Positions 46,000 through 56,639 of a stretch of DNA of 64,000 nt are shown here, in pieces (the first letter of the stretch is position 1; each line of letters opens with the position of its first letter). Under the pieces are notes generated by a model that worked only from the letters and a program-made list of their open reading frames with translations, ran no database searches and was not told the DNA's origin. This stretch comes from Trichobilharzia szidati (Eukaryota; Platyhelminthes; Trematoda; Strigeidida; Schistosomatidae). A program made the translations under genes and the position numbers. The stretch is from contig OX235272.1 in assembly GCA_944472155.2 (NCBI GenBank), positions 102,740,020 through 102,804,019 on the forward strand. Direction: 5' to 3'.

Positions 46000-47065
46000 C
46001 TTTATTTTATACTCTACTTTTCAAATTAGATCACTCTTTGTTAAACTAGTGACTATAGTCGGTACATGGATGGCACACTTTTGATTATAAAAAATGAGGA
46101 TGAAGCAAAGAATATCCCTGACAAAATTAACAATATGCATCCCGCAATAAATTTTACTATCGAGAAAGAAAGAAACTCTAGTATTTTATTACTAAACGTC
46201 CTTTCCACTAGAAAAGAGGGCGGTACAATAAGAAGTGTATACAAAAAACCTACATAAACTGGTAAGTATACTCATTTTTTCCGCTTCGTACATTTGAAAT
46301 ACAAACACAATCTGAGAAAGTGCTTGATCCGCAACAGAGCAACAACAATTTGCTCTGATGAATGTCTTAATGAAGAATTAAATATAATTAAAGAGTTGCT
46401 GACTGAGAACGGTCATCCAGAAAAATTCATCAATAGGAATATGAAACACAATTTAAGACAGGCCAGTTTCAACAGTTCCGATATGGGCCTTATTCTTGGA
46501 AGTTTAGTTCCTTGGGGATATTATCAGTGAAATGTTTTTACTACACCTAAGGAATACGGCGATAAAAAAAGCATTCAATGCTGCTGAAGTATGTTGCATA
46601 TTCAGAACCACCCATGTTTTGCTTTCGGGAGTTAAAGATAAACTACCTGATTTCGCCTCTTCCATGTGCATCCATCAATTTGACTGCTTCTGTGGAATAA
46701 GCCAGTTAGTTACACAGGCCGTACAATTAGGTGTGTTTATCGTCGGATTTCCCAACACCATCCTACATAGTGGTGAAATAAGGGAGGAACAAAGTCCATA
46801 CATAGTTCTATTCTATCTCATCTCGTGGATGCAGAACACAACATTGATGGAAACAAGGCGACTTCGAAAGTAATCTACCATATACCAACCAACTAAGCTT
46901 AATTTCACATCAATAGTTCGTCTATTACCTATTACCGAGGCTGGCTGCTGGAATTCACCTTAATTAAGGAGCATAATCTATGTATCGAAAAGAAGAAATT
47001 GGTTCAGACACTTTCCTTACCCACTGACCAGCCATCGAGGTTTTAATGATCTTCAAAACGACATC
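46000..47065 (+). mobile_element. Penelope-like element from RT palm to C-terminus, catalytic box mutated
   Basis: The plus strand begins in the RT at SRYMDGTLLI (46057-46085), where the expected Y-x-DD aspartate pair reads DG. It continues DKINNMHPAINFTIEKERN, LLLNVLSTRKEGG, the linker (SDECLNEELNIIKELLTENGHPEKFI), a broken nuclease core (CIHQFDCFCGISQ, YIG lost) and a decayed C-terminus near 46860-47030. Confidence 0.78.
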
Positions 47066-47265
47066 GTTTTGTTTCTCATTCACTGGGAAATACAAAAACC
47101 TTTATTATAATAAATGTCATATACCCAATGCACAAATTTTTTCAAACTGTTAAGAATACTCTTTTCTCTAATTTTCTTTTTTCTTCCAAATATCTCAATG
47201 GGTATTTTCGCAATATTGAAAAACTTTAAAATTTGTGTAGGAAAAGATGAACTACTTATAAGTAG

Positions 47266-47545
47266 TTCATGTGAACTGTGATCAAGATTTGACCGAATAG
47301 TTCGAAAATAATTGGGCGGCGAGTGAGAAGTAGACATTTGTAAAAAATTATATTTGATCACAGTTCATACAATTTTGTTTATTATAGATGTTGATACCTG
47401 TATCATGACTCATATGATATATATAAACCTCTGTTATGTTAATTTCGATTAATTTCCCTTAAGAAGTTCGGACCAGATTGCCGAACGAAACGTTGGAATT
47501 AATCATTTCAATTTTGCTGAGATCTTATAACTTTTTTACAAATGC
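47266..47545 (+). mobile_element. 280-bp insertion flanked by a 14-bp palindromic duplication
   Basis: The 14-mer CTACTTATAAGTAG occurs at 47252-47265 and again at 47546-47559. The related sequence at 49.61-49.80 kb carries a single copy (49636-49649, last base A) with homologous flanks on both sides, so it acts as an empty site. The inserted segment contains a short internal inverted repeat (TGAACTGTGATCAA, TTGATCACAGTTCA) and a hammerhead-like fold. Confidence 0.7.
47447..47504 (+). ncRNA. Hammerhead-like ribozyme fold, one core change
   Basis: Stem I can form between GATTAATTTCC (47447-47457) and GGAATTAATC (47495-47504) with one bulge. The first core box reads CTTAAGA where CTGANGA is expected. 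Stem II is a perfect GTTCGG/CCGAAC pair (47466-47471, 47481-47486), followed by GAAA (47487-47490) and a very short stem III, CGTT. PLE-associated hammerheads of this minimal type have been described. The G5 substitution should abolish or reduce cleavage. Confidence 0.6.
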
Positions 47546-48099
47546 CTACTTATAAGTAGAATAATTTATGAAGGAAATAAAACATCATTCAGATCTTCCA
47601 TTTAGTCACCTCTGAGTTATGTAACTGGAAAAGGAACTTTTCGCGAGAACGGAGATTTTATTAGTAAATAAGAGTTAATAAAGTGGAATGGCGAAATTCT
47701 GGTAGCAAAGAATAGTAATATCCAGTGCACAAAATGAAGATATCTGGAATTCTATGATGTCACAAATTCGCTAGTGAAATTAATGTTAATCAATGGTACA
47801 AGTAGTCAGTCACCTGATGAATCAGATTTCACAAACGTCCTAGCGTTATAACCCCCTTTTTTCTACACTTTCACTAAAGCACTTCTGTTAGACTTCCAAA
47901 GGGCAGTTGAATAAACTTTTCTGAAAAGAGTAACATGATATAAAAACGTCTTTCGTTTATAAAAGAAAAGGCGTTCAGATAAACGGTTGCATTATTCGGT
48001 GATATCATTCTCATGCTGTACAATCGCATATATATATATCGAAAATTGTCTTAGCGACAGTAGGAAAATTTCCAAAGAATTGTTATTAGAATTTTAAAT

Positions 48100-48665
48100 T
48101 TTAGATAAAAAATTTCGTTAATAAGTCAAAAACTAAAATAAGATTAAATAAGCAAGTTAAGCGTCGCAATCTGGTTGACAAAACTGAGTAGAATTCAACT
48201 AAATTTTGAAGTAGAGTCAAGTTAACAACAGTGGTAATAAGAGATAAAGGTCTAATAGGGGGTAGGGGTAGACAGTAATCGAAACAAACAAACAAACTTA
48301 TCGACTTGAATCTGCAGTTCAGTGGAGACTCATCGGTAGGAATACTGGGAAACTGCTTGTCTAGATCACTGCAGAAATACTCTTTTGCTGCAGAACTACG
48401 AATAACTTTCTCTATGAAACCAATGATTCGCGTAAACGTGAAGGATAAACTACCATTGCTGGCCGACCTCACCAATATGCACCTACCAGTTCACCTACTC
48501 GTATGCACCTAGCTAAGTATGTCGGCCGTACCCAGCGTTTGATGTCCAAAAGTATCATCAAACACATTCGATCATGGTTTTATAAAGGAGAAGGAAGATC
48601 CCATCGCCACAGTTCTATTGCGGAACACCTGATCGAATGAGGACACTAAGAAATCTCACAAACCA
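48100..48665 (+). mobile_element. Penelope-like element fragment, linker and nuclease
   Basis: Frame 48306-48512 reads LQFSGDSSVGILGNCLSRSLQK.. FAAELRITFSMKPMI..VNVKDKLPLLADLTNMH, the region before the nuclease. A frameshifted LVCT/LSMSAV (CGAKYVGRT-like) nuclease start and KSIIKHIRSW helix follow. It is cut off at about 48680 by the next PLE. Confidence 0.65.
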
Positions 48666-48679
48666 ACTTCACATTTATT

Positions 48680-49600
48680 AAAGAGTTGCTGACTGAGGAC
48701 GGTCACCCAGAAAAATTCTCCCATAAGAATATGAATCAAAATTCAAGGCAGGCCAAAATACCAACTGGTCCGCCAAAGGAAGGCCTTGTTCTTACGACCT
48801 GAGTTCCTTGGGGATAACAACAGCGAGATATTAGCACAACGCCCAAGGAATGTGGTAAAGATAGCATTCAGTGCCACTGAAGTATGCAGTTTCTTCAGAA
48901 CCACCCATACATTACGTTCGAGAGTTAAAGACAAACTACTTAATTTTGCCTCTTCCATGCGTATCTATGAGTTTGACAGCTCCTTTGGAGTGAGCTAGTT
49001 ACATAGACCGTACAATTAGGCGTGTTTATTGTCGGATTTCCGAACACCATCCAGTGTGGTGAATAAATAAGTTAGAAACGAAGTCCATTCATAGTTCTAC
49101 ACTGTCTCATCTCGTAGATACACGACACAAGACTGACGTTAACGAGGCTTTCAAAGTCATTTACCATATACCAACTAAGCTTAACTTTACCTACTTAAGA
49201 GTTCGTCTACTACATGATGCTGAGGCTGGCTACTGGAATCTACATTAAGAGGCCTAATCTATGTATCCACAAGAAGAAATTGTTTCAGACGCTTTCCTTA
49301 CCCCGCTGACTGGCCATCAAGGTTATAGGAATTCCCTTGATTTCATTTGATATTCTATTTAGTGGGGCATTACATTTTTATGCTTATTATTACAAATTAC
49401 GCATCTTTCTTGAACTGTATCTTAACAAATCGATAATATTTAAGAAACACTAGTATTGTTAATGATGATTATTCTAGGATATTATGTGTAAACAAATATA
49501 CACACATATATGTGACTGTAGTGCCGGGAGAGGAATTTATTGGAAAGAATATTCTCTGCTCAAATTACCTTTTGTTTTGTAAATGTTTGAAAGAATATTT
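48680..49600 (+). mobile_element. Penelope-like element, linker to 3' tail
   Basis: IKELLTEDGHPEKF (48680-48720), a frame 48786-48998 with FLGDNNSEILAQRPRNVVKIAFSA and TLRSRVKDKLLNFASSM, then a frameshifted nuclease and C-terminus to about 49310 and a 3' tail resembling those at 1.3 and 58.8 kb. The nuclease core CGVS lacks the YIG. Confidence 0.68.
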
Positions 49601-49604
49601 TCGC

Positions 49605-49800
49605 TATATGTGAAATTTACGTAGAAAAAGATGAACTACTTATAAGTAAAATAAGTTGTTTAACAAATAAAACATAATCCGGATATTTCATTTAGTTACC
49701 CCCCAAGTATGTTATTGGAATGCTAACTTTTCTCGAGAACGGAGATTTTAATAGTAAATTAGAGCAAATAAAACAGAGCGACGAAATTCTGGTAGCAAAG
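49605..49800 (+). repeat. Repeat containing the empty insertion site
   Basis: This is homologous to 47225-47265 plus 47546-47700 (GAGAACGGAGATTTTA, GCGACGAAATTCTGGTAGCAAAGAA), without the 280-bp insert. Confidence 0.65.
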
Positions 49801-49804
49801 AAGT

Positions 49805-50290
49805 GAAAAAATGAGGGACCGCCTGTCTTGCTAATTGAAGAAAACCTTCGCGATTGAACTCTAACCAACTTTCTCTACGAGGTCAATGATTCGTATGAAT
49901 GTGAAAGATAAACTACCCCTGTTGACCAGCCTCATCAATGTGCAGTTCACGTGCACGTGTGCAACTAGCTGATTATGTTGTCCATAGGCAGCATTTGCTT
50001 TCCAAAAGTACCATCAAACACTTACCATCATGGTTTAATAATGGAGAAGGAAGACACCCCCACACCACAGTTCTTTCTTCGAACACCTGATCGAATCAGG
50101 AACTTCGAAGTTATCTACGGACTACATGGGGATCTCGCTAAAAGAGTAAGAATGAAACTTCTTCAAACCTCAGAAGCAATGAAAATTCGGATATTAAAAC
50201 CTGAACTCTGCATACAGAAGAAGAAGTTTGTTCAGTCATTAAATCTACAATGGACCTGACATATCTTAACACCAAATACGTAATTTTTAT
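49805..50290 (+). mobile_element. Penelope-like element, nuclease remnant and intact C-terminus
   Basis: A decayed nuclease region (CNLIMLS.. corresponding to CGADYVVHRQ) is followed by frame 49975-50259 ending in FEVIYGLHGDLAKRVRMKLLQTSEA and LKPELCIQKKKFVQSLNLQW, the canonical PLE C-terminus. Same subfamily and orientation as the fragment at 48.1-48.67 kb. Confidence 0.7.
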
Positions 50291-50294
50291 TTCT

Positions 50295-50990
50295 TTTGCT
50301 TGCTTGTTTGTTTCTTAATTATATAATATTTCCTTGTCCCACCCCTTATCAAATCTCAACAGCTTATTATCACTGTTGTTCAGTTTTAGTTTTAGTTGAT
50401 CTGTACTCAACCGAGTCAATCATATTGCATCACTCAACTTATTTTATTTTAGTTTCTACCGGGTAACCCTTCCTATATCACGTAATGTGTTATCTAAAAT
50501 TTACAATTCTAATAACACATCTCTGAAGATGTTCCTTTCGTTACTAAGAAAATTTACTATACATATATGGATATATGCGATTGTCCAGCATAAGAATGAT
50601 ATCGACAAATAGTGAAACACGTTGTTGAACGCCTTTTCTTTTATGTGACTCAATGGGAATCTTTAGATCTCTAGTTTAATAAGTGTAGATGTATGATGTG
50701 CAGGAATGAAGGAAGTATGACTAAACTTGGCTAGTTGATTACATAAAGAAACAATGGAGAAACGAATGTGTTTTATATGCTGGTGTAAAATGTTGACATA
50801 TTAAAATACAAATCACTACACTGGAAGGCAGTGACAAAAATTTAGGCAAAAAAATATTTCGTGTTACTTTGGAATTCTATTCAAGTCGTTACTTCACTAA
50901 AGCAGAAGTATATTGCCAAGCGAAGGGTATCTTGGATAGAATCACAAGTGAAGTCTAATAATCATTAGTTTCTTTTGATTAGATAACAAA
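50295..50990. other. No recognisable gene
   Basis: PLE 3' tail remnants up to about 50650, then AT-rich spacer without supported frames. Confidence 0.35.
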
Positions 50991-50993
50991 TTT

Positions 50994-51440
50994 GTAACTA
51001 GTGCAATGTGTGTGTCTAGTCATTTGTTTGGTGCAGACCGATTGTCTCCAACCTCCTGATATAAACGATACAAAGTAAACCATGATGGCAAGCCACCTAG
51101 AATGCTGGCTATATTGCAAACTCGACTGACAGAATTCAGTCTGCACCAAAAATAGGACTAAATACACATTACACTAGTTACTAACTAGTGTCCAATAAAA
51201 AATATGCAATACAGTTCTACAGGAGGTCAATCGCGAGCCCTAGTAGCCCAGTGGTAACGTCTGTGACTGTAGACGGTACTGGGTGAGGTGGGTTCGAGTC
51301 TCAGAAAGGAAATGAGTTCATTCAAGGTCTCAGATACAACTTGGTGACTGGTGAGTACCAACTAGCACGAAACCTGGGTCTTCCAAGGCTTCCAGTGTCT
51401 GACTGCTACCAATCATCTAAAGTCGTTAGTTTGGAAAACC
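50994..51440 (+). repeat. tRNA-derived SINE of the third family with inverted-repeat module
   Basis: The module 50997-51195 starts AACTAGTGCAATGTGTGTGTC..GGTGCAGAC and ends with the inverted GTCTGCACC..ACACATTACACTAGTT. It is followed by the tRNA-like head (TAGCCCAGTGGTAACGTCTGTGACTG, B box GGGTTCGAGTCTC) and the body to CCAATCATCTAAAG. Confidence 0.65.
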
Positions 51441-51444
51441 TATT

Positions 51445-51925
51445 TTGTACCTTCAAGCACTCAACAAAATGTCTCTTTCTGAACACATTCAGAGTAACCG
51501 TCTAAAGTGAAAATTAAAATGTCAATCAGAAAATCGGTGATTTCTTCTGAAACCAAAAGTCATTAAGTGTCACTAAATTTTACTTTTATTCTACTTTTGA
51601 AATGGACCAACTACTTGGAGACTGAAAGTTTTCAGTCTTAAGAAAAATTGATTAAGTAAACGCATATGGCCTTTATATACATATATGTTCCCGACTTAAA
51701 CATTTTGATATCAGATTAGATGCCGTCTGAATTGTCACTTCGTGTAAAAGCAAAATTGAAGACATTTAATGTATATGTGCAATAGTTTTTCTTAAATAAC
51801 ACTTGATTTACCAAATCATAACGTTTTTTTCAAGTCAAAGCATTCTGTATGACTAACCATACACATAACAGCATACAACTCAGTGATATCAATTTGATAT
51901 GATTATGAGCAATAAATTGTGGTCG
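51445..51925. other. No recognisable gene
   Basis: AT-rich spacer, no supported frame. Confidence 0.35.
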
Positions 51926-51927
51926 AG

Positions 51928-52240
51928 ACATCACTCGCTTATGAGTACTGCATCACCCATCCAGACATGAATATAAGAACAACAAAGTTCAGCGAAGAGT
52001 CTCTTTTCCTTGGCGGTGAATTCATTCACTCAGCTGTACAGTCGCATTTATTTACAAATATTTTGAGTGTGTGTGTGTCCGTACATTCAGATTGTCAAAC
52101 AAAAATAAAAATTAGTTAGGGTTACTGTTTACCTCATCAAATTTTCCAAAAAATGTGATGAATAATCAAAATTGTAACCAGTAGGAGGGGGGTGAAGATT
52201 GGTAGGTATTGACAAGTGTTGGCTAGTATGAAAGACAGAC
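51928..52240 (+). repeat. PLE-associated flank repeat, left copy
   Basis: The block with TTCAGCGAAGAGTCTCTTTTC, GAATTCATTCACTCAGCTGTACAGTCG and GGGTTACTGTTTAC occurs inverted at 54.77-55.0 kb and directly at 56.64-56.90 kb. Together with the inverted copy it brackets the PLE at 52.6-54.35 kb. Confidence 0.6.
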
Positions 52241-52599
52241 CAGAAAAATAGGATATTAATGAATGAATATGGCAACAAGTGTCCAAAATAAATTGTGTAA
52301 TCGGTAAAACGAGTAAATAAATGGCTAGTTAAGAAAAATATGTTGCTAAGGTATCATACAAACATTCAGAAAAGCCTTATAAATAGAAAGTGGTAGAATT
52401 TGGAGTGGTACCCAAGGTAGAAAGAGGTGGTGGGGAAGATTCTTCTACATACATAAATCTGGATTCACTATCCGGATCGCTAAGACCTCGGCAGTGCAAA
52501 GTATGCAGAAGCCTACCTACTGGTTTCTGGAGGCTTCTTTTCACTTTGATGTAAGAATAAAACTTCTGCACTGTAGTGGAGTATAATTCCACTGTGGAC

Positions 52600-54345
52600 A
52601 AAATTTATTTTGATATAGTCTCACAGTGTTATACAGCAATACTTGCTGATGACCACGTTTCGAGTACAATTTATTACTGCTCATAATCATATCACGTTAC
52701 TCACACAACTTCGTTCATATAATTCCATTATTTTTCATCTCTTGATTTTATTGGTAGTAGTATTTTTCCATACTTCTTATATGAGTGATGAGTTATTCCT
52801 ATTGCACATGTTGGGTGTAGACTCGATGAACAAGGATTCAGTAATCAACCTCTCTCTCTCCACCTACCTATATTACTTCTTAGAATTTTAACCCTCTCTC
52901 ACCCTATTGTGTGTTTATGCATGCAGTGCAACTGCTGCACTTTTTTCTAAATTACTTATCTTCCCGGAGTCAGTCATTCTGCACTTAGCTAAATTCTTAT
53001 GTTCCAAAAATCTGACTACCCCTGACCTACTAGTTTGACCTATGTACTTGACCTAAATCCCAGCCATTGCAATTTATTTTGTAAATTATATTATTTTGTC
53101 TAATTGGATCAACCAACAGAGTCCTTTAACCTACAGATCCTGTCCTGCCTGAGTGAGTTTGTAGGTTTTAATGCCACCACCGTAATTCCTACTTTGTTAA
53201 AAAATTCCACATGTGGGGGGTTTCAGATGTCCCCTTCATCCTTATGTGGTAGAACTGTAAATGCCTTATTTTCTCTCTTATTTATGTTATCATTGATAGT
53301 TTCATCATTATTTTTATTTTGCTCTTAACCTTTTCTCATCTTCCTAATGAATTTTATAGGATAGTTGGTCATTTAACACCAACGCTTCTTCTTCGACCTG
53401 TTTCATTTCATCGTTTGGGTTTTTGGTGTACTATTGAGTGCTAACGTTCGGTTTGTTAGACAGACGCTTAACTAAGCCTGCCTTCACATACAGATAACGG
53501 ATGAGATGAATTAAAGTAAAAATATCCAATATTATAATGTGTTGGCTATAACAAACGCCACCAGTGTGTAGTTTACCTTCTATTCGTTTTATTTTACAAT
53601 TTAACATCATAGCTAATTCTCCTTGTTCATTTTCCGATTCAAATGTGGATTTTATTCCCTCTATTAGTGAGTTTACATGTGTCAAGAAGCTAGGGATATG
53701 TCCTGTTTTTAACACTGTCAAAATGTCATCTACATATCGCCACCATATTTTTGGAGTAGGATTAAATGTTGTGTTATGAGCAATATTTTCGCTTCTATGC
53801 ATCCATAAAGATATCTGCTACTATAGGGGATATTGGTGATGCGATTGCTACACCTTTTGTGTTTTTATATATTTAGCCCTGAAATCTAAAGATAATAGAT
53901 GTGAGGCATAACTGAATTCCTAAAATAATTTCCTCAATGGGCAGCTTCGTCCTATGCGTGATTTCAGGATCTGCAGTTAGTTCTCTTTTAACTACTTCTA
54001 AGGCCATACTGATTGATATATTAGTGTAAAGACTAGTTTTATCAAAACTAACCATTTTTTCATTATTCTCTAATTGAATGTCATTTAGTTTCCTTTTCAT
54101 TACATATGCATTAGTTGGCCTAAAGTTTGAATGATTTCTAATGGGAGATAATATTAGAGCTTCATTCTAACTTCGTTCTGCGCTGGATGAGTCTAAATGG
54201 TTTAATTTAATGCCTAAAACTGATAATGCTAGTAGAATATATGGTACTATTAAAATACATAAACCAGGTTACCCCATAAGACCAATAGTAGGTTTCAGGA
54301 CTACCCCTACTTATGAATTATCAAAACACTTAGCTCTTCAAGTGT
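52600..54345 (-). mobile_element. Penelope-like element with inverted 5' RT segment
   Basis: From 54170 downward the minus strand carries RT blocks in order: RNHSNFRPTNAYVMKRKLND, KMVSFDKTSLYTNISI (first catalytic Asp), KIWWRYVDDILTVLKTG (YVDD intact), then a nuclease near 53030-52905: KYIGQTSRSGVVRFLEHKN, LEKSAAVALHA. The preceding RT block (DESKWFNLMPKTDNASRIYG, IKIHKPGYPIRPIVGFRTT) lies on the plus strand at 54192-54345, inverted and adjoining the 5' end of the minus-strand part. Small frameshifts are present. Confidence 0.82.
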
Positions 54346-54485
54346 TGGTTTGCAGGGGTTTGATTTGATTGGTTACAGGATTTCATCATTAGTTGATATC
54401 GGTTAGAGAGAGAAGCATTGAAAAATCTGCAGGAAGTACTGAACAGCTGTCTTTTCCTGGTTTGAGACTCTACAGTAGCAACCTA
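54346..54485 (-). repeat. tRNA-derived SINE fragment inserted in the PLE
   Basis: The block GTTGGTTTGCAGGGGTTTGATT..GATTTCATCATTAG..GATATCGGTTAGAGAG is the 3' end of the hammerhead-bearing SINE. It interrupts the RT frame right after LSKHLALQVL. Confidence 0.6.
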
Positions 54486-54594
54486 TTACATAATTTATTT
54501 TGGACACATTGTCCCCCTGTTCTTTCATTAACATCCTATTTTTCTGACAGTCTTTCATATTTCTTTTTTGATTATGGCTTGATTCCACACAGCA

Positions 54595-54755
54595 CTTTTG
54601 GTACAAGTGTGAAATTTTCAGCATGTGATATAGGTAGCCCAAATTTTGCAGGCCGACCATTGACATGAGGTGTACGTTGGCAGGGGATCGAACCCCGGAC
54701 AACGTGCATGGTCGGAGAGAGTCCTCACGGCTGTGCCATTGACGCAACTCTTGTC
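54595..54755 (-). repeat. tRNA-derived SINE, fourth type
   Basis: Minus strand: GTCAATGGCACAGCCGTGAGGACTCTC with B box GGGGTTCGATCCCC, closing in CCAACGTACACC, then a body with GCCTGCAAAATTTGGGCTACC. The same unit occurs at 60.23-60.40 kb. Confidence 0.65.
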
Positions 54756-54769
54756 AATACTTACCAATC

Positions 54770-55000
54770 TTCACCACCCCCCCCCCAATTACAATTTTAA
54801 TTATTCATCACATTTTTGGAACATTTTGATGAGGTAAACAGTAACCCCAACTAATTTTTATTTTTGTTTGACAGTCCTAATGTACACACACACACACAAA
54901 ATAATTACAAAGTATATTAATACGACTGTACAGCTAAGTGAATGAATTCGCCGCCTCCGAAAAGAGACTCTTTGCCGAACTTTTTATTCTTACTTCAAAT
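54770..55000 (-). repeat. PLE-associated flank repeat, right copy
   Basis: Inverted counterpart of 51.93-52.24 kb, with AACCCCAACTAATTTTTATTTTTGTTTGACA and GAATTCGCCGCCTCCGAAAAGAGACTC. Includes a run of C near 54777-54788 and a CA microsatellite. Confidence 0.6.
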
Positions 55001-55260
55001 CAGCTTACCTATTATCGAGTAAAATTACACCAAAATGCTCAAATTCTACATTAATATTAACCAGATGACTTCAGTATATTCGCTACTACACTACTGACGC
55101 TTCAAGAAGGTTTCAGATTATATTTTAACACGAATTACTCATAAAATTCCAGTTGAAATTACTCACTTAGAATTAATTTATGGGAAACAAAATAGACCTC
55201 ATTTTCAGTTCATATACTGAAAACAAATCAATTTCGAAACAAACAAAAAAGATCATTCAC

Positions 55261-55461
55261 CTTGTCTATTTCTTCAGGATACCATTTAGGATCACAGAGA
55301 TTTTGACAAGTTGTGCAGACTTGTGGAAAAATTTCAAAGAAAACATTAGCTCCTGGATTAATTACCCAATAATCGAGGTGTATTAATCCCGTAGTGTAGG
55401 CTGACAGAATTACCAAAAATGATATTGTGCCTTTCATAGAAGTCCATTCACGTTTACATTG
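55261..55461 (-). CDS. RTP-like 3CxxC zinc-finger protein, exon 2 (core of zinc domain)
   Basis: This internal exon has 67 codons in phase 0 at both ends. The minus-strand acceptor is a long pyrimidine stretch ending in CTTTCAG. The donor is GACAAG followed by GTGAAT. The peptide begins QCKREWTSMKG, which completes a CKQC knuckle with the end of exon 1 and gives the F-x-C-x2-C-x3-W-x-S pattern of zf-3CxxC/RTP domains. After a hydrophobic beta-like stretch and FFEIFPQ it has CTTC and a nearby CQNLC, then PKWYPEEIDK, corresponding to the P-x-F/Y-x-x-E-x-I segment of RTP proteins. The hydrophobic run could look like a membrane helix, but its place between zinc ligands fits the folded domain better. 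Without the flanking exons this piece would not be recognisable. Confidence 0.78.
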
Positions 55462-55754
55462 CTGAAAGATAAGAGTATTAATAAGGATGTTTGTCATTTA
55501 TATTCAGAAATTTATAATCGTAGATTTTATACAAGTAAAAACATATTTTTTTTATGGTTTCATATTACAATAGTGAAGCTATTTCACTCTGTGTCAAAGG
55601 AGGTAAGCTTCAGTAAAGCTTATTGGTTATGACTTGTACTTAAACAGTCTTGTTTTCATTCGTTGTGTCTCGAGGGGAATGTACGGTTTCGAACTTTAGA
55701 GTTTTAGCAGTGATGTTGCTTTTACGGATTGCGGTTTCTAGCCTCAATCCTAAC

Positions 55755-56020
55755 CTTTCATGTTTTTTCAGGCCATACTCTGAGAAAACCACCAAGTGAC
55801 ATCACACGACAGACTCTCGAACGGGAAGCGGTGAGTTAACTGATCGTCATTACGAGGGTGACGTGGAGTAGGTCAAGTGAAGAAGAGGTGAAAACATGTG
55901 GACAGATGTGGAGCCACTTGAAAACGCTGGCGGAGAACCGAACGCAATAGAGAGGTGAGGCTGGAGGCCTATGTTCTTCTAAGAACTAAAGGAAACAATA
56001 ATAATAATAGTAATACCTGC
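55755..56020 (+). mobile_element. RTE-like retrotransposon, extreme 3' end
   Basis: The plus strand gives GHTLRKPPSDITRQTL, the last coding block of the RTE family, then decayed sequence and a tail of AATAATAATAATAG. It is a 5'-truncated insertion in intron 1, opposite to the host gene. Confidence 0.7.
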
Positions 56021-56204
56021 TAAAAAACTATGTGAGCCTAAGGGGTATCAACACAGTGGTTTGTTGCGTAACACCGTATCACTCTTTTTCTTGCTCTCTC
56101 TACAAATAAATAAATATATACTATTACGACTACATCGCAAAGATAAAAACTGTGTTAAATGATCCTCTGAAGTTTAAAGTTGACGATTATTAAATGTCTT
56201 TATT

Positions 56205-56605
56205 CTCTCTTTTATTTGATTACGTAATCTTTGGCTTTCAGCCCACTCCTCACCCACTCTGATATAGTGTAATCTTGCTTTTCTCTTGTTTCTATGATTT
56301 GAGCTGAACTCAGTACATTGTTACCCAATTTATTAATCACTCATCATCTTACGCTCCTCTTGTCTTTATTACATAACTCTTTCGCCATTGTATGCATATA
56401 TTTACCTTGTCTTAACTTGAATTTCCTGTGTTAAATAACAGATGTGTAATTTTCTGAACACTGTTCACTAAGTTTGGAAGCTCCTTTCAGCTGACATCCT
56501 TTGAAATTTGCAAGTTGTAAGTAAGCGGCTGATGAGAAGCCGATGAAATAAACAAAAGGATGGTACCATCTTGTTTTGTGCACAAACCATCAATGTTGTT
56601 CTTAC
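56205..56605. repeat. Dispersed repeat, inverse of 42.65-43.14 kb
   Basis: Shares GGCTTTCAGCC, GAGCTGAACTCAGTACATTG and GGCTGATGAGAAGCCGATGAAATAAAC with the other copy. Probably PLE flank sequence. Confidence 0.5.
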
Positions 56606-56639
56606 TTTATTGAAATAAGTAGTTTATCTGGATCTGTAA

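Noticed and set aside
50997..51195. Autonomous DNA transposon
   Set aside because: The inverted module is about 200 bases, has no transposase and recurs only joined to the SINE in this window.
55316..55440. Hydrophobic stretch in exon 2 read as a membrane helix
   Set aside because: It lies between zinc-binding cysteine pairs where RTP proteins have beta strands, so a fold element is more likely.
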